64,000 bases of DNA from Trema orientale (lineage: Eukaryota > Streptophyta > Magnoliopsida > Rosales > Cannabaceae), in contig JXTC01000006.1 of NCBI GenBank assembly GCA_002914845.1, positions 1,841,296 through 1,905,295 on the forward strand. Direction: 5' to 3'. Positions 35,301-46,900 of the stretch are shown here, piece by piece. Numbering within the stretch: the first letter of the stretch is position 1; each line of letters begins with the position of its first letter. The notes below the pieces were generated by a model that was not told the origin of the DNA, searched no databases, and saw only the letters and a program-made list of their open reading frames with translations. The position numbers and the translations under genes were made by a program.

Positions 35301-36171
35301 AGCAACCATCAGGGAGGTATGGGTTTCCTTGGTAACCCGGCTCACAAACGCAATTGAACCGAAGGCCATCGGATGTGGCCTGGCGTCTAGCGTTCGGCCC
35401 ACTACATGGACAAAACGACATGTCGTGACTGTGATGGCAATAGGTGTCGTTTTTCTCTATTGCCCACTCAACCACCAAAGGAAGCGTTTTTTCGGAATAA
35501 TTGGCTAGAAAATCAGGGGAGAAACTGAACTGGCTTTCTTCAACGACAAAAGCATAGGTGCATGGGTTAAAGTCCATGACATCAGTGTGGTTTTTATAGC
35601 TTCGCGGCGATATTCGGGCTCGGTTAAGCCCTTTTGGTATGTCAATCTGACAACACCCGATGCCAGAGCACGACATGTCGTTTGGCACGTCGTCCTTGCT
35701 ACTACATATTGACATGCACCCCATTGAGTACTCGGATCCGTTGTCGTATCCCCTTAGATAGGCGTAGGAATCGCAGCCAACGACAGTGAACTTGTTCTTG
35801 GAACTTGAGATGGTCAGGGTGGGTATTCTGATCCTGGGTCGGTTCATGGATACCCGTTGACCCGAAGTACCGTTGTAACAATCTCGGGCGACAGACCACA
35901 ATATGGTCATCTCATGGTTTTGGATCGATATGTTGGTAACAACGAGGTTTTTGCCTAAGATGGGAGTGGTGTTGTTAGTACATTTGATGAGGAAGTTTTT
36001 GTTGAGGGAACACTCTTTGGTGGTACCAAAGGGATATGGAATGTCTATACCTCCACATCGAGAGGAGCAGCCAGGCAAAGCCCGTTGATCATGATCAGTT
36101 GCTGATGATGTTGTTATCATGATTAACATCATCACAGTCACGATCATCGACTTACACTTGGACGGGGCCAT
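32310..36171 (-). CDS. Wall-associated receptor kinase-like protein, copy 1 (WAKL-1), 3 exons
   Basis: A plasma-membrane receptor kinase of the WAK/WAKL family; members bind pectin or oligogalacturonides outside and signal through a cytosolic Ser/Thr kinase. Exons 35295-36171, 34983-35105 and 32310-33514 give 734 aa. A signal peptide occupies about 1-25. The GUB_WAK cysteine-rich domain begins at [17 protein letters not shown]. An EGF-like [17 protein letters not shown] closes exon 1, and exon 2 supplies a calcium-binding-type EGF start ([12 protein letters not shown]). The transmembrane segment (about 335-352) and kinase are in exon 3: glycine loop GRGGFG about 411-416, Lys about 432, HRDVKPSN about 527, DFG about 546. 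All catalytic motifs are present (RD kinase). The three-exon structure is classic for WAKs. The kinase exon is almost identical to that of copy 2. Confidence 0.95.
33660..34075. mobile_element. MITE-like element in the WAKL-1 intron (Tourist type?)
   Basis: Left GGCGATGTTTGGTGCATAGG and right (inverted) CGGCCATCTGGTATGCGAGA frame an AT-rich segment with repeated GGATTNGGAT / ATYCAATC words in inverted orientation. Ends are approximate and no target duplication was confirmed. Confidence 0.35.
34114..34496. mobile_element. hAT-like MITE in the WAKL-1 intron
   Basis: The right end CAGATTGCCACCCCTAA is the inverse of the common plant hAT end TTAGGGGTGGCAATCTG. The left GGCAATACAGGTCATGACAC pairs with it, and subterminal ACACGA / TCGTGT words appear in both arms. 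The outermost left bases have diverged. Confidence 0.5.
34740..34905 (+). mobile_element. Retroposon 3' tail (LINE-like) with poly(A)
   Basis: A stretch ending GTTTATCTTTAACAATGAAAATGTTCCC and a pure A run (34890-34905) resembles the 3' end of a plant LINE or a short retroposed transcript. No coding part remains. Similar short poly(A)-tailed sequence ends at 38389-38404 (TTTAATAAAGTTTCCC...). Confidence 0.35.
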
Positions 36172-36680
36172 TTTAATGAAATTTACTTAGTTGGGTTTGG
36201 GAGTTTAGACTGGACAATTAGATGCATGAAGAGACTAGTTTTGGTCCTAGCTAGCTAGCTTTAATTATTTTGTGTAGAAAGGTAATTAGAAATATATAAG
36301 GCAGGAAGACGAAGACAACCGATTCAACAATGGCTAGCGCCCGAGTCATGTTGACGCTGGTTTGTACATGTATTTTGTGATGAATATTCCACTACCCGAT
36401 CTCTTTAGCCTCGAGGATATGGAACTTCGTCTTTCTTTCTTTTATTTACTTTTATTACTTTTTTTTTTTTTTTCAAAGACAACAATTAATAAGTCAAGTC
36501 ACTTAAACTTTATCACCTAACATCATGCAAGTGATGTTTATTTAATTGCAATCCTAATTTTATTTAAGATATTGGTAAAGTGATATTTTCAATTACATGC
36601 ATGCCAATTGCTAATCGTGCCGGCTATTTAATTAAGATGATGCATGCAGTTTGGCAAATATATATATAAATTCGTACATC
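36172..36680 (-). promoter_or_regulatory. WAKL-1 upstream region
   Basis: Upstream of the WAKL-1 start codon. It contains GCTAGCTAGC near 36250 and a T-rich tract at 36440-36475. No certain promoter element was identified. Confidence 0.35.
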
Positions 36681-36684
36681 AAGT

Positions 36685-36870
36685 TGGGGGGCGGCATAGT
36701 AGTAAGGAGTTTTGGCTTAGTAGTCGTGGGCATTCGGATACGCACAAATTAAGCGTGGGAAAGTTCCTTGCGGTGCTTCTCCCTTGAACACTACTTTGTG
36801 ACTTGTGAGTCCCGCAGATTCCTGGTAACAAGGTTGAAGCCTGATACTCAGGGAAATTTGCCACTAGTTG
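36685..36870 (+). mobile_element. SINE-like copy A
   Basis: GGCATAGTAGTAAGGAGTTT, then GGCTTAGTAGTCGTGGGCATTCGGATACGC, resembles a tRNA-derived head with A and B boxes. It aligns with the copy at 37390 over about 85 bp (GGCATAGTGATAAGAAATTT ... CTAGTGATCGAAGGTTTGAA ... ATACGC ... ATTAA). Two related, separately diverged copies support a SINE family. Confidence 0.45.
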
Positions 36871-36904
36871 CGCTCTTTCTTCCTTTTTATCTTATACCAA
36901 AATA

Positions 36905-37312
36905 TATAGGGTTTCTAACGCTTATACCTATAAAAAATGAAAAGAATTACAAAAATACGGAAGTCAGTTTTTTCCAGTTTTCGTACGGTTTTAATTAGGG
37001 AAATATTACTTTTTAAAAAATATTTAAAAAATTACCACTTTTAAAATAGTTACTGGTTACCAGTTTCTGGAAACTGGTCACTAGAAACTGGTTACCAATT
37101 ATATATCAGTTATAAATATCTTCGGTTACTAGTTACCAAACTGGTTATTAGAAACTAGTTACTATTTTAAAAAATGGTATTTTTATAAATATTTTTTTAA
37201 AAACGGTATTTTTCTAATAAAAACCGTACCGCACCATAAAAAATACAAAAGCACCGTATTTTTCCAATTCTTTTCTAAAATATCGTATTTTTTCTAATTT
37301 CCCAAATATATA
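36905..37312. mobile_element. Foldback MITE with a GTTAC-word apex
   Basis: Arms pair over about 150 bp: GAAAAGAATTACAAAAATACGG (left) with inverted GAAAAGAATTGGAAAAATACGG (right), then CGTACGGTTTTAATTAG with GGTACGGTTTTTATTAG. The centre (37045-37165) is made of GTTACTGGTTACCAG, GAAACTGG and TAGTTAC words, the same vocabulary as the 19-20.9 kb array. No coding capacity. Confidence 0.65.
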
Positions 37313-37389
37313 TATATCTATATAAAATGTGCAAATAAAAAGACACGTGTTCTGGTGAAAAAGTGGACATATGATCCCATAGTTTAACA

Positions 37390-37535
37390 GTGGAATGGCA
37401 TAGTGATAAGAAATTTTTGCCTAGTGATCGAAGGTTTGAAATGGAATACGCATGGATTAAACATAAGATTGAGTAACATGTCCCTCCCTAGCACAGGTCA
37501 CTCCATTCCTTTTCTTTTATCTTCTTGCCCATCTA
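37390..37535 (+). mobile_element. SINE-like copy B
   Basis: GGCATAGTGATAAGAAATTT followed by GATCGAAGGTTTGAAATGGA and ATACGC is related to copy A. The B-box-like GGTTTGAAAT is better preserved here. Tail and target duplication were not found. Confidence 0.45.
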
Positions 37536-39079
37536 GTAGGTATTTTTTTTTTTTTTTAACCTATGTGTAAGTATTTTTTTTTAGCCGTTGGATCATCATC
37601 TAATGGTGATCCAACAGCTATAATGAAGTGCATAAAAAGACAAGCATCATTAATGTTATTTCTCTATTACTTTTTAATATAAAAAAATGTGCGAGAAAAA
37701 TTTTTATTGGTCAAAATGATGCCTATAAAAAAAAATACTTACTGAATTAGTGCCCATATATATATATGTATAAAGAGAGAATATAAGCAGAGTTTTCAAT
37801 GAGTACATTTATTTTTTGCTCCAAAATAAAAAAGTCTGACCAACTTGAAAATGATCTGCTCACATATTTTCATTCCATTCAATTTTTATAGGGAATTCTT
37901 TATACTTTCATCTTGATTCCCATTGACATAGGGAGTGACTTTTTTAGAATCTTTCTTTTTAAGTAAAAATAAAATGAAATAGAAAATAATTCTTTAGCAC
38001 TGAAATCCTTTATAAAAAAATAATTGTAAACTAAATATTGTATTAATGGACTTTCATTCTAATACATAGCACATAGAAACCCATTCCCTAATGAAAACTT
38101 ATATCATGTATACTGAAGATGGACATAACCCGGCTGAGAGTAAAAGGTAATTTCTTGATACAAATTGTTATTTATACACTTGATTAATAATTGACTTATG
38201 TATCTATCTACTCCTAGAAGCTGAACAAATATATTTATGTTAGAAAATGGGGAAAAAAAAAAATCAGATAACAAATAACAGTCCTGGACTATAAAATAAG
38301 ACTAAGGTTATGCTGCACTCTTTCTAGGTGTTACCCTTCTTACTTTTTCTTTTAATAAAGTTTCCCTTGTGCCGTTTAGGTTCACCCAAAAAAAAAAAAA
38401 AAAATAGAAAAAAGACTAAGGTCATGCTACTCTCTTTCTAAAGGACTAGTAATCAACAATTATGCACTAACGATATATACAATTATACTAATACTAGTAA
38501 TCAACAATTACGTACTAATTAACGATACAATTATAATAAAGTCACCCCTTTTTTTCTCCCCATACCCCTTTAATTAATTAATTAATTACAAAAATACCCT
38601 CTTATGAATTGACATATGAATATCCACATATAGTATTAAGCAATTGAAACTCTTATCTCTTAGCACATCTCCTAAATTACCTATAGTAATCATATGATAC
38701 TTTGTTCAATTTTTTTTTTAAAAAAAATCAAGATTTTATGTTTTTATTTTAAAGTTTGTGTGTGTGTGTGTGTGTGTTGTGAACTAACAGTTAACGTTTT
38801 GTTCTTTTATTATTATTATTATTATTTTTTTGGATACAGGGAAGGGGGGTGGGAACCAACCATTCTAGAACTCTTTCTTATAAGTCTTTTTTTTTTTTGA
38901 AGTTCGGGAACCAACTGTGATTTTTTTTTCTTATATATATATATATATTTTTTGGTTCGAGAACCAACTTTTTTTTTTTTTTTTTGGTGGGGGAACCACC
39001 ATTCAAGAGTTTTTTTTTTCTTTTTGGATTAAGAACTAACAAGTTGTGTAGTTGTAAGATTAAATATATATATATATAT
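37536..39079. other. AT-rich intergenic region with simple repeats
   Basis: No gene seen. Contains a poly(A)-tailed retroposon-like end (to 38404), (TG)n at about 38757-38778, (TTA)n at about 38808-38825, and at 38848-39000 three diverged repeats of a 'gGGAACCAaC' plus T-run block. Mostly low complexity. Confidence 0.5.
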
Positions 39080-39232
39080 AGGGCGCGTCTACAGTAAGGG
39101 CGTTCCTACGTAAGGCCCTGTTTATACACCGTTTGATGGAAATCTGTGTATAAACAGATTCCCCATAGATTCCCATCAAACGGTGTATAAACAGGGGCCT
39201 TACGTAGGGGCGCCCCTACTATAGCCGCCTCC
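39080..39232. mobile_element. hAT-like MITE, family CTACAGTA, copy 1 (153 bp)
   Basis: Ends GGGCGCGTCTACAGTAAGGG and (inverted) GGAGGCGGCTATAGTAGGGG. The interior is a hairpin around GGAATCTGT / ACAGATTCC with CACCGTTTGATGG on both sides. Inserted in (AT)n, so the ATATATAT flanks are uninformative alone. Copies 2 and 3 define the ends. Confidence 0.8.
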
Positions 39233-39479
39233 ATATATATATTATTAGTTTTTCAATTTATACTGTTGTTGTAATTTCCAAAAGGAGAAAAGTTTAAAAA
39301 CTAATTTATTGTAAAGTATTAGGGAGTGGAAAAAGAAATATTTAGAAAAATATTTAACAAGAAGTATTTTTGTACATAACATAAATTTATAAAGTGTGTG
39401 AAAAAAAATTTTAAAATATTATACGGGTGCATTTAGAAAGGGAGTGGGGAGAGAAAAAAAGGGGTGGCTCTTGTACTAA

Positions 39480-42000
39480 TTGTATGTGATTATCCAGTCT
39501 AGTTCTCAACTTCTAGTTAAGACCTTACATAAATTGCACACGAATGGCAAATAATTTAGTAAATGATACCAACAAATTCCTGCTATCTACAAACCACACC
39601 ACCTGCCAATAGTGTGCCATTTCTCCTGGGATAAAAAATAAAAGGAAAAATTATAATTAAATCAAAGGAATGTAAATGAGATGAGAGAATAAACTAGTGG
39701 AATGAGATTTAAGAAAAAAATTTTTACAATCGAAAATCCAAAACCGTGACTTTTAGTAATTTTATGTAAATACTGAAATAAACATTGAATTTCCAAAATT
39801 CTAAGAAATTAAGTACTTAGAATTTTAAATTTAGTCCTCAAAAATAAGTAAATTTTATAACCAGAAAACCTCTCCATAGTTTTAGTTACTGAAGAAAATG
39901 TCCATTAAAGTTTAAGAAATTTTCTAGTTGATTCATTTGGAAACTCATTAATAAATTATAAATTTTGGTAACATGAGTTCAATTAAAATCTTTAATCCAA
40001 TGTCTAAAATAGATTACTTAAAATTATTTATAGTTCCAAGTACTCAATTTAGTAATAAAATTATCTTCATACATCCACTTAGTAAATATACTAATCTTGG
40101 CTAAACAACTTGACATAGGAAAAGAAAAGAAACATAGAGTAGAAACCAACCAAGGAAGAGGTATGAAACTGCAATCCTATGCCAAACATAGTTGTGAAGC
40201 TACCATGATAACTACCTCAAATAATTCAACACCTGAAAGTAAAAAAAGTATGAGAATGAGCACGTCAATACTCAGTAGAGATTCAATTACAAGTTTTTTA
40301 ACTAGAATAAAATACTTACTTCCACTGCTCAAAAAAAAAATTACTTTCAAACTCCTGCATGGTTAGTGAAATACTCAAACAGTTTTACTGAAATCTAATT
40401 AAAATTATCGTTCAAAGGTTCAAACATTCCAAATCATTGTAGAACACCATCTCAAAACAAGTACATATTATTCAAGTCAAGCACATAACAAGCAATGCAA
40501 TCAATAACATGTCTGAGTCACCTAAATTAGTGACGTAAGTATGCAATGTGGTTTGAGCTGCCCAAATGGGAGACTGCAAATGTGTAATATAGTCCGAGCC
40601 ACCTAAGTTAGTAATCGTGAATATGAAATGTAGTCTGAGTACCCTAGATAGGGTACTATAAGTCCGATTATCCTGAAGGGATACCGTAAGTATGCTATAT
40701 GGATAACAAGAATTAAAATATGTACCATTTTTTCCCTAAAATCATAAAACAAATCATGTAATATTTTTAATCAACTAAGTTTAGTTCTCAAAACTAAATT
40801 CTCATTCAATCTGAATTTTATAAAAATTTGGGCAGTACAACAACCGTTTTTATCAAATCAATAAAATTCAATTCTTACTGAAAATAGTTCCAAAACAAGA
40901 TATATGGCACGCCAACCAGTGTTATGTGTTTTCCAGCCAATTTAATATCAAATTAGGTTCAAATCCATATATAAACACATTTTTATAAAATATTTCACGA
41001 AATTCTATATTTATTTAAAATATGTAAATTCATAATTAAACTAATTTTAGAATCAAGTAATCGAATCCCTACCTCAGATGAGTGACTAGATCATGCAACG
41101 ATGCTATGGAGCATATTTGGTGTTGTTTGGCGATCATTTGAAGGGTTGGGGGCTGTTTTCGAGCCCTCGATCGCTCGCTTTGAAATGTCGTTTTTCCAAC
41201 GGAGTCTCAAATTGAGAAATAGACTTCACCACTAAATTCTTAGCACCTAACTTAGCTAGGTTAATCATATAACTTGCCCAATTCGAGCTCAGGCTAAATC
41301 TTGACCAATTCAGACTCGGGCTAAATTCCGACCCCATAGTACGCAAAACGAGGTAAAATCAAAGCCGTCAGATCTTATTTTCTGTAGCTATCACCAAACA
41401 TAGTCAATATATATCTTATTTTTCATTTTTTTATAAGTACATCATAAAATATGATATTAATTTTACAATCTAATAATCAGATTAAAAAGTTAACTTCTAA
41501 AACTTAAAAGCTTAAAATTATTAATAATGGCAAAATCTAATCCGAGCAATTTCAAGTTAAGCTATATATAATATTAGAAAACTTGCGTCGAGACGAGTTT
41601 GGGAAGCCCAAAGTCGATGCTTGACGTCGCTAGGATGGGCGCCGACATCGAAATCTTCCTACGTATATTTTTGCATTTTTTCGGCAAAAGAGGTGGTCTG
41701 GCGTCTCGGGGTGAAGGCTGGAGCTTTATGGCGGCCGCGCAGTTCTTCTAGAATTGGTGGCACGACATGTTAATAGATGAAGGATGGACGACGGTGGTGG
41801 AGTCGAAGCTCGGTTGGGGGGTTCGATGGGTTCTGGGCTCAAGTGAATAAAGAAGAATGAAAAAGAAAGAAAAAAGAAAAGAAGAGAGAGGCAGATTAGT
41901 ATTATTAAGGAGTTGGCCTCACTATTATATAAAATAAATATTTAATTATTAAAAAAACTAGGTGGGATTTTACAAAAACCCAAATCATCATGTAACAAAT
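39480..42000 (-). mobile_element. Probable Ty3/gypsy fossil: LTR plus short leader
   Basis: In minus orientation there is a TATA-like TTATATAATAG near 41930, a CT-rich leader at 41870-41900, then GC-richer sequence (ACCGAGCTTCGACTCCACC), then a long AT-rich part with a tandem array. TGGTATCA (39564-39571 on the minus strand) resembles a primer-binding site for initiator tRNA-Met. The layout and the ATGTGCTTGACTTGAATAA-type wording resemble long LTRs of the chromovirus (Tekay/Del-like) group. No gag or pol is present, so it is a truncated fossil. Both outer ends are uncertain, and age cannot be estimated. Confidence 0.4.
40511..40702. repeat. Five ~41-bp tandem units, each with a small hairpin
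   Basis: Units start near 40511, 40551, 40592, 40633 and 40662, each opening GTYYGAG and most ending in GTATGCAATGTG-like sequence. Unit 4 is shorter (29 bp). The middle of each unit is a different short inverted repeat, for example GTACCCTAGATAGGGTAC in unit 4 and TATCCTGAAGGGATA in unit 5. The array lies in the probable gypsy LTR. Confidence 0.75.
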
Positions 42001-42758
42001 AGGTTGCCCACTATTTAAATAATAAATAACTTTCTATATTTATATAACCATTAGAATAGATGTTTTGGTATAATTATTTAATTCATTAATAGCCACTGGA
42101 TCAAAATTAAATGATTTATATTAGAGTATTGGTAAATAATACAAAGACCAATTGAAGAAGCACATATATATATATGGACCATAATCCAGTAGGTATTTTT
42201 TTTATAGTAGTTGGGTTATCATCTATTAGCAACTATGATTTGATTAGTTAGAACAAAAATAATAAAAATAAATACATATTAAGACGTGTATGATGAATTT
42301 TAATTTGGCAAAATAATACTTATAAATAGTATAAATAGGTTTAAAAAAACCCTACTAGATTAGTGCCATATATATATATATATTTATATGTATGTATATA
42401 TACATATATACATATAAATGAAATTCTCACAAATTAGGTGAAAAAGGAGATATTTGGTCCATTCTAATATCACTATTTAACACATAGTATTTTTTCCCTT
42501 TTTTAAAAAAGAAAAATATATTTTCTTTTATGCATTTACGTATGTTTCTTTCTTATTTTGGTTTCTTTTTTCTTTCTTTTTCTTTTTCTCTTTAATGTTC
42601 GTTCTTTTTCTTTCGATTTATTAATTTTTTTTAGGATTAAGTTTTTTTCCTTTCAAGGCACATGTTCCATATTGTCATCACGAGACTGAAATAATGGCTT
42701 CGGATTTCACATTCAGTCATACGAAATTACTAACGTGAAAAATAGGAGAAGTATTCAT
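42001..42758. other. AT-rich intergenic DNA
   Basis: No gene seen. A (TA/TATATG)n palindromic run occurs at about 42370-42420 and a TTTCTT-rich tract at 42530-42620. Confidence 0.5.
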
Positions 42759-43790
42759 TAGGGGTGTTCACGGTTCGGTTTGGGCGGTCTGAACCCCAAA
42801 ATATTGACCAAACCGCATGTTCGGTTTTGATGGATCCTCAGACCGTGCGGTTTGAAACGATTGATCCAAACCGGCCAGACCGCACCTATGTTTCGCGGTG
42901 CGGTTTGGACGGTTTCCGCGGTTTGAGTTTTGGGTTTTGAGCTGAAGCTCTGTACGAGAGAGACACCGAGACAGAGTGCCCGAGAGTGACTGAGCGAGAG
43001 AGGCAACGAGAGGGGCTGAGCTGGTGAGCGAACGAGACAATGGGTGAGCGAGCGAGACACCGGGTGAGTGAGCGAGTGAGAAACTGAGCTCAGTGAGCTG
43101 GGTTTGGATCTGGCCGAGAGAGACGACGAGAGTGGGCGAGGGAGAAGTGCAGAGGTGCAGAGGTGAGCAAGCGAGTGAGAGGGCAGATGAGCGAGCGAGA
43201 GCAACCGAGTGAGAAGGCAGGTGAGCGAGCGAACGGGTGGCCGAGACGATGAGAGCATAGGGGTGCGCCTGCTTGGGTCTGCCCGAGAGAGACTGCAGAG
43301 AATGATGAGTGACTGAGTTGGGAGCTTGGGGAAGCTGCGGGCTGCAGCTGGCTGTGCAACAAGTTGAGGCGAGGATGGCGAGTGTCGAACGAGAGCGGAG
43401 AAGGGAGAAGGAAGAGGTTAAGCCGTTGAGGGTTGCGGCGGTGTGATTGAGAAGGAAGTGTTGTACGAGAGTTTTTTTGTGCATTGTCAAGTGATTAACC
43501 TAGATAAATTGGGCTGGGTGTTTAGGTGGGCTTAGGTTTAGAATGGGCTATTGAGTTGGGCTATTTGCAGAACTAATCACCTATATAAAAATTATTGCAA
43601 AAATATACAATTACAAATATTTCAGCCGATTCGGTTTGAAACCGCAAAAATTCGGCGCAAACCGCACTGCGCCGCTCGGTTTGGCAATTTTCTAAACCAT
43701 CACCGACCGTATATTAAAAAAAATCGCCAGTTTCGGTGCGGTGCGGTGCGGCCGGTTTCCGCGGTGCACCGGTTTTTTTGAACACCCCTA
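42759..43790. mobile_element. hAT non-autonomous element, 1,032 bp
   Basis: Ends TAGGGGTGTTCACGGTTCGG and (inverted) TAGGGGTGTTCAAAAAAACC. The flanks GTATTCAT (42751-42758) and TTATTCAT (43791-43798) match at 7 of 8, fitting an 8-bp hAT duplication. Subterminal zones have many GCGGTTT/AAACCGC words, candidate transposase-binding repeats. The centre (about 42950-43240) is a degenerate GAGCGAGYGAGA-type array, which produces long low-complexity Ser/Leu-rich open frames on the minus strand that are not genes. It lies about 160 bp downstream of the WAKL-2 stop codon. Confidence 0.85.
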
Positions 43791-43949
43791 TTATTCATAT
43801 TCATCAAACAACTATGCAATACTTGAAAGTAAAACAGGGGAAAAAACAGAGTACCTAAGAAGCATATCTTACATGTAAGGTACATCTATTCAACAAAAAT
43901 GGAATAAAAGAATAAAAAGAATAAGTGTATTAATTATTCAAATAGTTCA

Positions 43950-46900
43950 TCACCTTCCACTGAAATCAAGTAGTACATGGTCTCTTATACTATCATAAGC
44001 AGAAATCGCATTAATACTACTTTCAATGTCTTGATAATCTTTGGATGTCTCAGAAAGCAAATATTCGGTCTCTTCCAAATTAATCAACTCCTCATTGGCC
44101 CATGGATGCTTTTCCATTCTTCTTAGTCCTTCCAATTCCATTGCCACTTCTTTCATTGTAGGCCTCTCTTCTCCATTCACATTCAAGCACCTCTTTGCAA
44201 TCTTAGCCACTTCCTCAACTTGCTCTTTGTTCCCTTCTTCATTCACTATTTCACTCTCAACTATTTCAAACAACCTATCCCTTTTCAAAGAAGACAAGAA
44301 ATGCATAGCCAAACCCCTCTCCTCTTCCGGCTTGTCGAATGAGATCGCTTTCATTCCCGTTAGTAGCTCCACAAGAACAACTCCGAAGCTATAAACATCG
44401 CTCTTCTCCGTCAGTTGATTCGTATGCAAGTATTCGGGGTCTAAGTATCCAAGAGTTCCTTGCACCATTGTTGCTAATTCTGTTTGATCCACAGGAACCA
44501 ACTTCAAAGCTCCGAAATCCGAGACTTTCGCAGTGTAGTTGTCTAGAAGTATGTTAGAGGGCTTGACATCTCTATGAATGATGGGTGTTGAGGCTGCTGA
44601 ATGCAAATAAGACAGAGCTTCTGCAGTCTCCGCCGCTATTCTAAGACGAGTTTCCCAAACTAATTTAGAGGACTTTTCCTTAGAATGTATGTGTTCCGAG
44701 AGGGTACCATTGGGGACAAATTCGTAAACGAGTAAAGGAACTTCGGTCTCTAAACAACATCCCAAGAGTTTGACAACATTCCTGTGGTTAATTTGGGACA
44801 GAACAACTACCTCATTGATGAACTGTTCGGTTTGATTTTGGTCAACAAGCTTGGACTTTTTAATGGCAATGATTCTGTTATCTGGTAAAAATCCCTTGTA
44901 GACGGTACCAAAACCTCCTTGGCCAATAATTGTGCTCTCATCATAGTTAAGCGTAGCTTTTTTAAGCTCTTCTTCGGTGAAGATTTTGGCCGTTTCTGTT
45001 GATGAGTTGGCTTCTCGAGAGAGTTTCTGCTTTAGAATTAGGCCACCATTTTGCTTAAACAATTTCTCTTTGAGCTGGATTAGCTTTCTCTGCTTGAGAA
45101 CTAAGTAGAGCCAAGAGCCACAAATAAGCAAGGCAGAAAAGCCTACTCCAACACCTACATTTACAAGTTGAGCAGCATTAGAATTATAGTTTCGGTTTAT
45201 TGCACCACTGACTGACTGAAAAAAGCAGAATTTGATTGAAATAAGTTCTGCCCAGAAATTTCAGTTTGAGTGATAAATAGACTTTTAGGCTCCGTTTAGA
45301 ATCCGGGTTTTAAAGGAAAAAAATTGCAAGAAAAAGTTCATAAAAAAATAATGAAGAAAATGCTTTTCCTAAAAATTTGTAGAATTTTATTTTCGCACTT
45401 TTAGTTTTACTAATTAATATGTCAACATTCTATATAAAATCAAGTTTTTGCTTTATTTGAAAAAAAATTTCAATCGTTTTTTATTTCAGTCTAAAAAGAA
45501 AAAATAGAATTCCTCGAAATATTTTTTTCTTTTCCTCCAAAAATTCAGATTCCAAATGGAACCTTGGACTCCATTTGGAGTCTGAAAAATAGTAGGAAAA
45601 AGGGAAAAAAAAAAAAAGAGGAAGATGGATTTCATTTCCTCGTGTTTGATAACCAAAACTTGAGAGAAAAAAAAAATACGAAAGAAAATTTACTTGAAAA
45701 TTTTTAAAGGAAAAGAGAGATTTCAGATTCCTCAGAAATAGGTGAGGAAACTAAAATCTTTTGGACTACTCTGTTTTTACAGGCCCTCTCTCACTCTCCA
45801 ATCTTCCTCTACTCGGTTCTCTATCTTTAATCTCTCTCTCTCTCACTAGTCTGATCTTTCTCTCTCACGATCTCTCTTTCTCTCTCTTCTACCTCATTTT
45901 CCTTTCTCTCTGTTTTAGATTGTACAGTTATATATAATCTTCTTTTTCTGTTATACTGAATACTTTAGATATTTATATACATACGTATATGTATTTGCTG
46001 TATCTTTGTAGTTATGAATTTATATAGTTTTAGAAGAATATGTCCTTTTATGTTTATTTAATCAAATTCTGAACATAATTATAGATACATATATTATATA
46101 TATACCGTTGTAATTTTTTTTTTTTTCATCCTGGTTCCTTCAACCACCAAACAAGAGAAAAAAAAAATTAGCGAAGAATTTATTTTTTTTCCTCATCATT
46201 TTTTTCTCCTTTCCTTTCCCTTATTTTTTTTTTTCTCTCTACTTTCCTAGTTCCAAACACAGCCTTACTAATTACTGGTATTTCCTTTAGTTATATTATT
46301 GATCAATGAAACATTCGGAATAGTAGCATGTGAATAATATTGGGCCAATTGTGCTAACTACTAATAAAAATAAAATTAATTCAGTTGCTTCATTTGTTGT
46401 TGAATAAAGCAGAGGAAATACTCTGTGAAACATAATCTACTATATATATATATCCAGTAAAATAATATTCCTATTTATTATTTACATACCAACGGCGATT
46501 TTGTTGAGTGGTAATTGGCGCCGATCCTTGCAAATATAACTCCCTGGTGTGTTAACGCAATACTGATTTTTGGTACAATTGATTGGACCTGGGCCCTTAC
46601 ATTCGTCAATCTCTGCAAAATTATTAAAATGATTAATTATGTGGTGTTTCAACATAATTTAAAATAATGTTACGAGGTACGCTTAATACTATTAATATAC
46701 TATATATACATCCAAAATTAAAGGTGACCTGAATTGTTAAGTCTGACTACTTAGATTAATGTTCATTTAGTACTAAGCACCACACCACCACGTGTCAGTC
46801 TTAAGTATTTCTGCTTGAATTATGGAGCACTAAAGGACACCTTCACACATGCATTAGGAGTTTTCTAACTAAGGTTGTGACACTTACGCCCTATTTAGTA

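Noticed and set aside
40511-40702. CRISPR-like repeat array
   Set aside because: Five degenerate tandem units without unique spacers, in a plant nuclear context; not a CRISPR.
42768-43490. Long minus-strand open frame (240 codons, Ser/Leu-rich)
   Set aside because: It lies wholly inside the hAT element and comes from the degenerate GAGCGAGYGAGA array and subterminal repeats. Low complexity, no recognisable domain.
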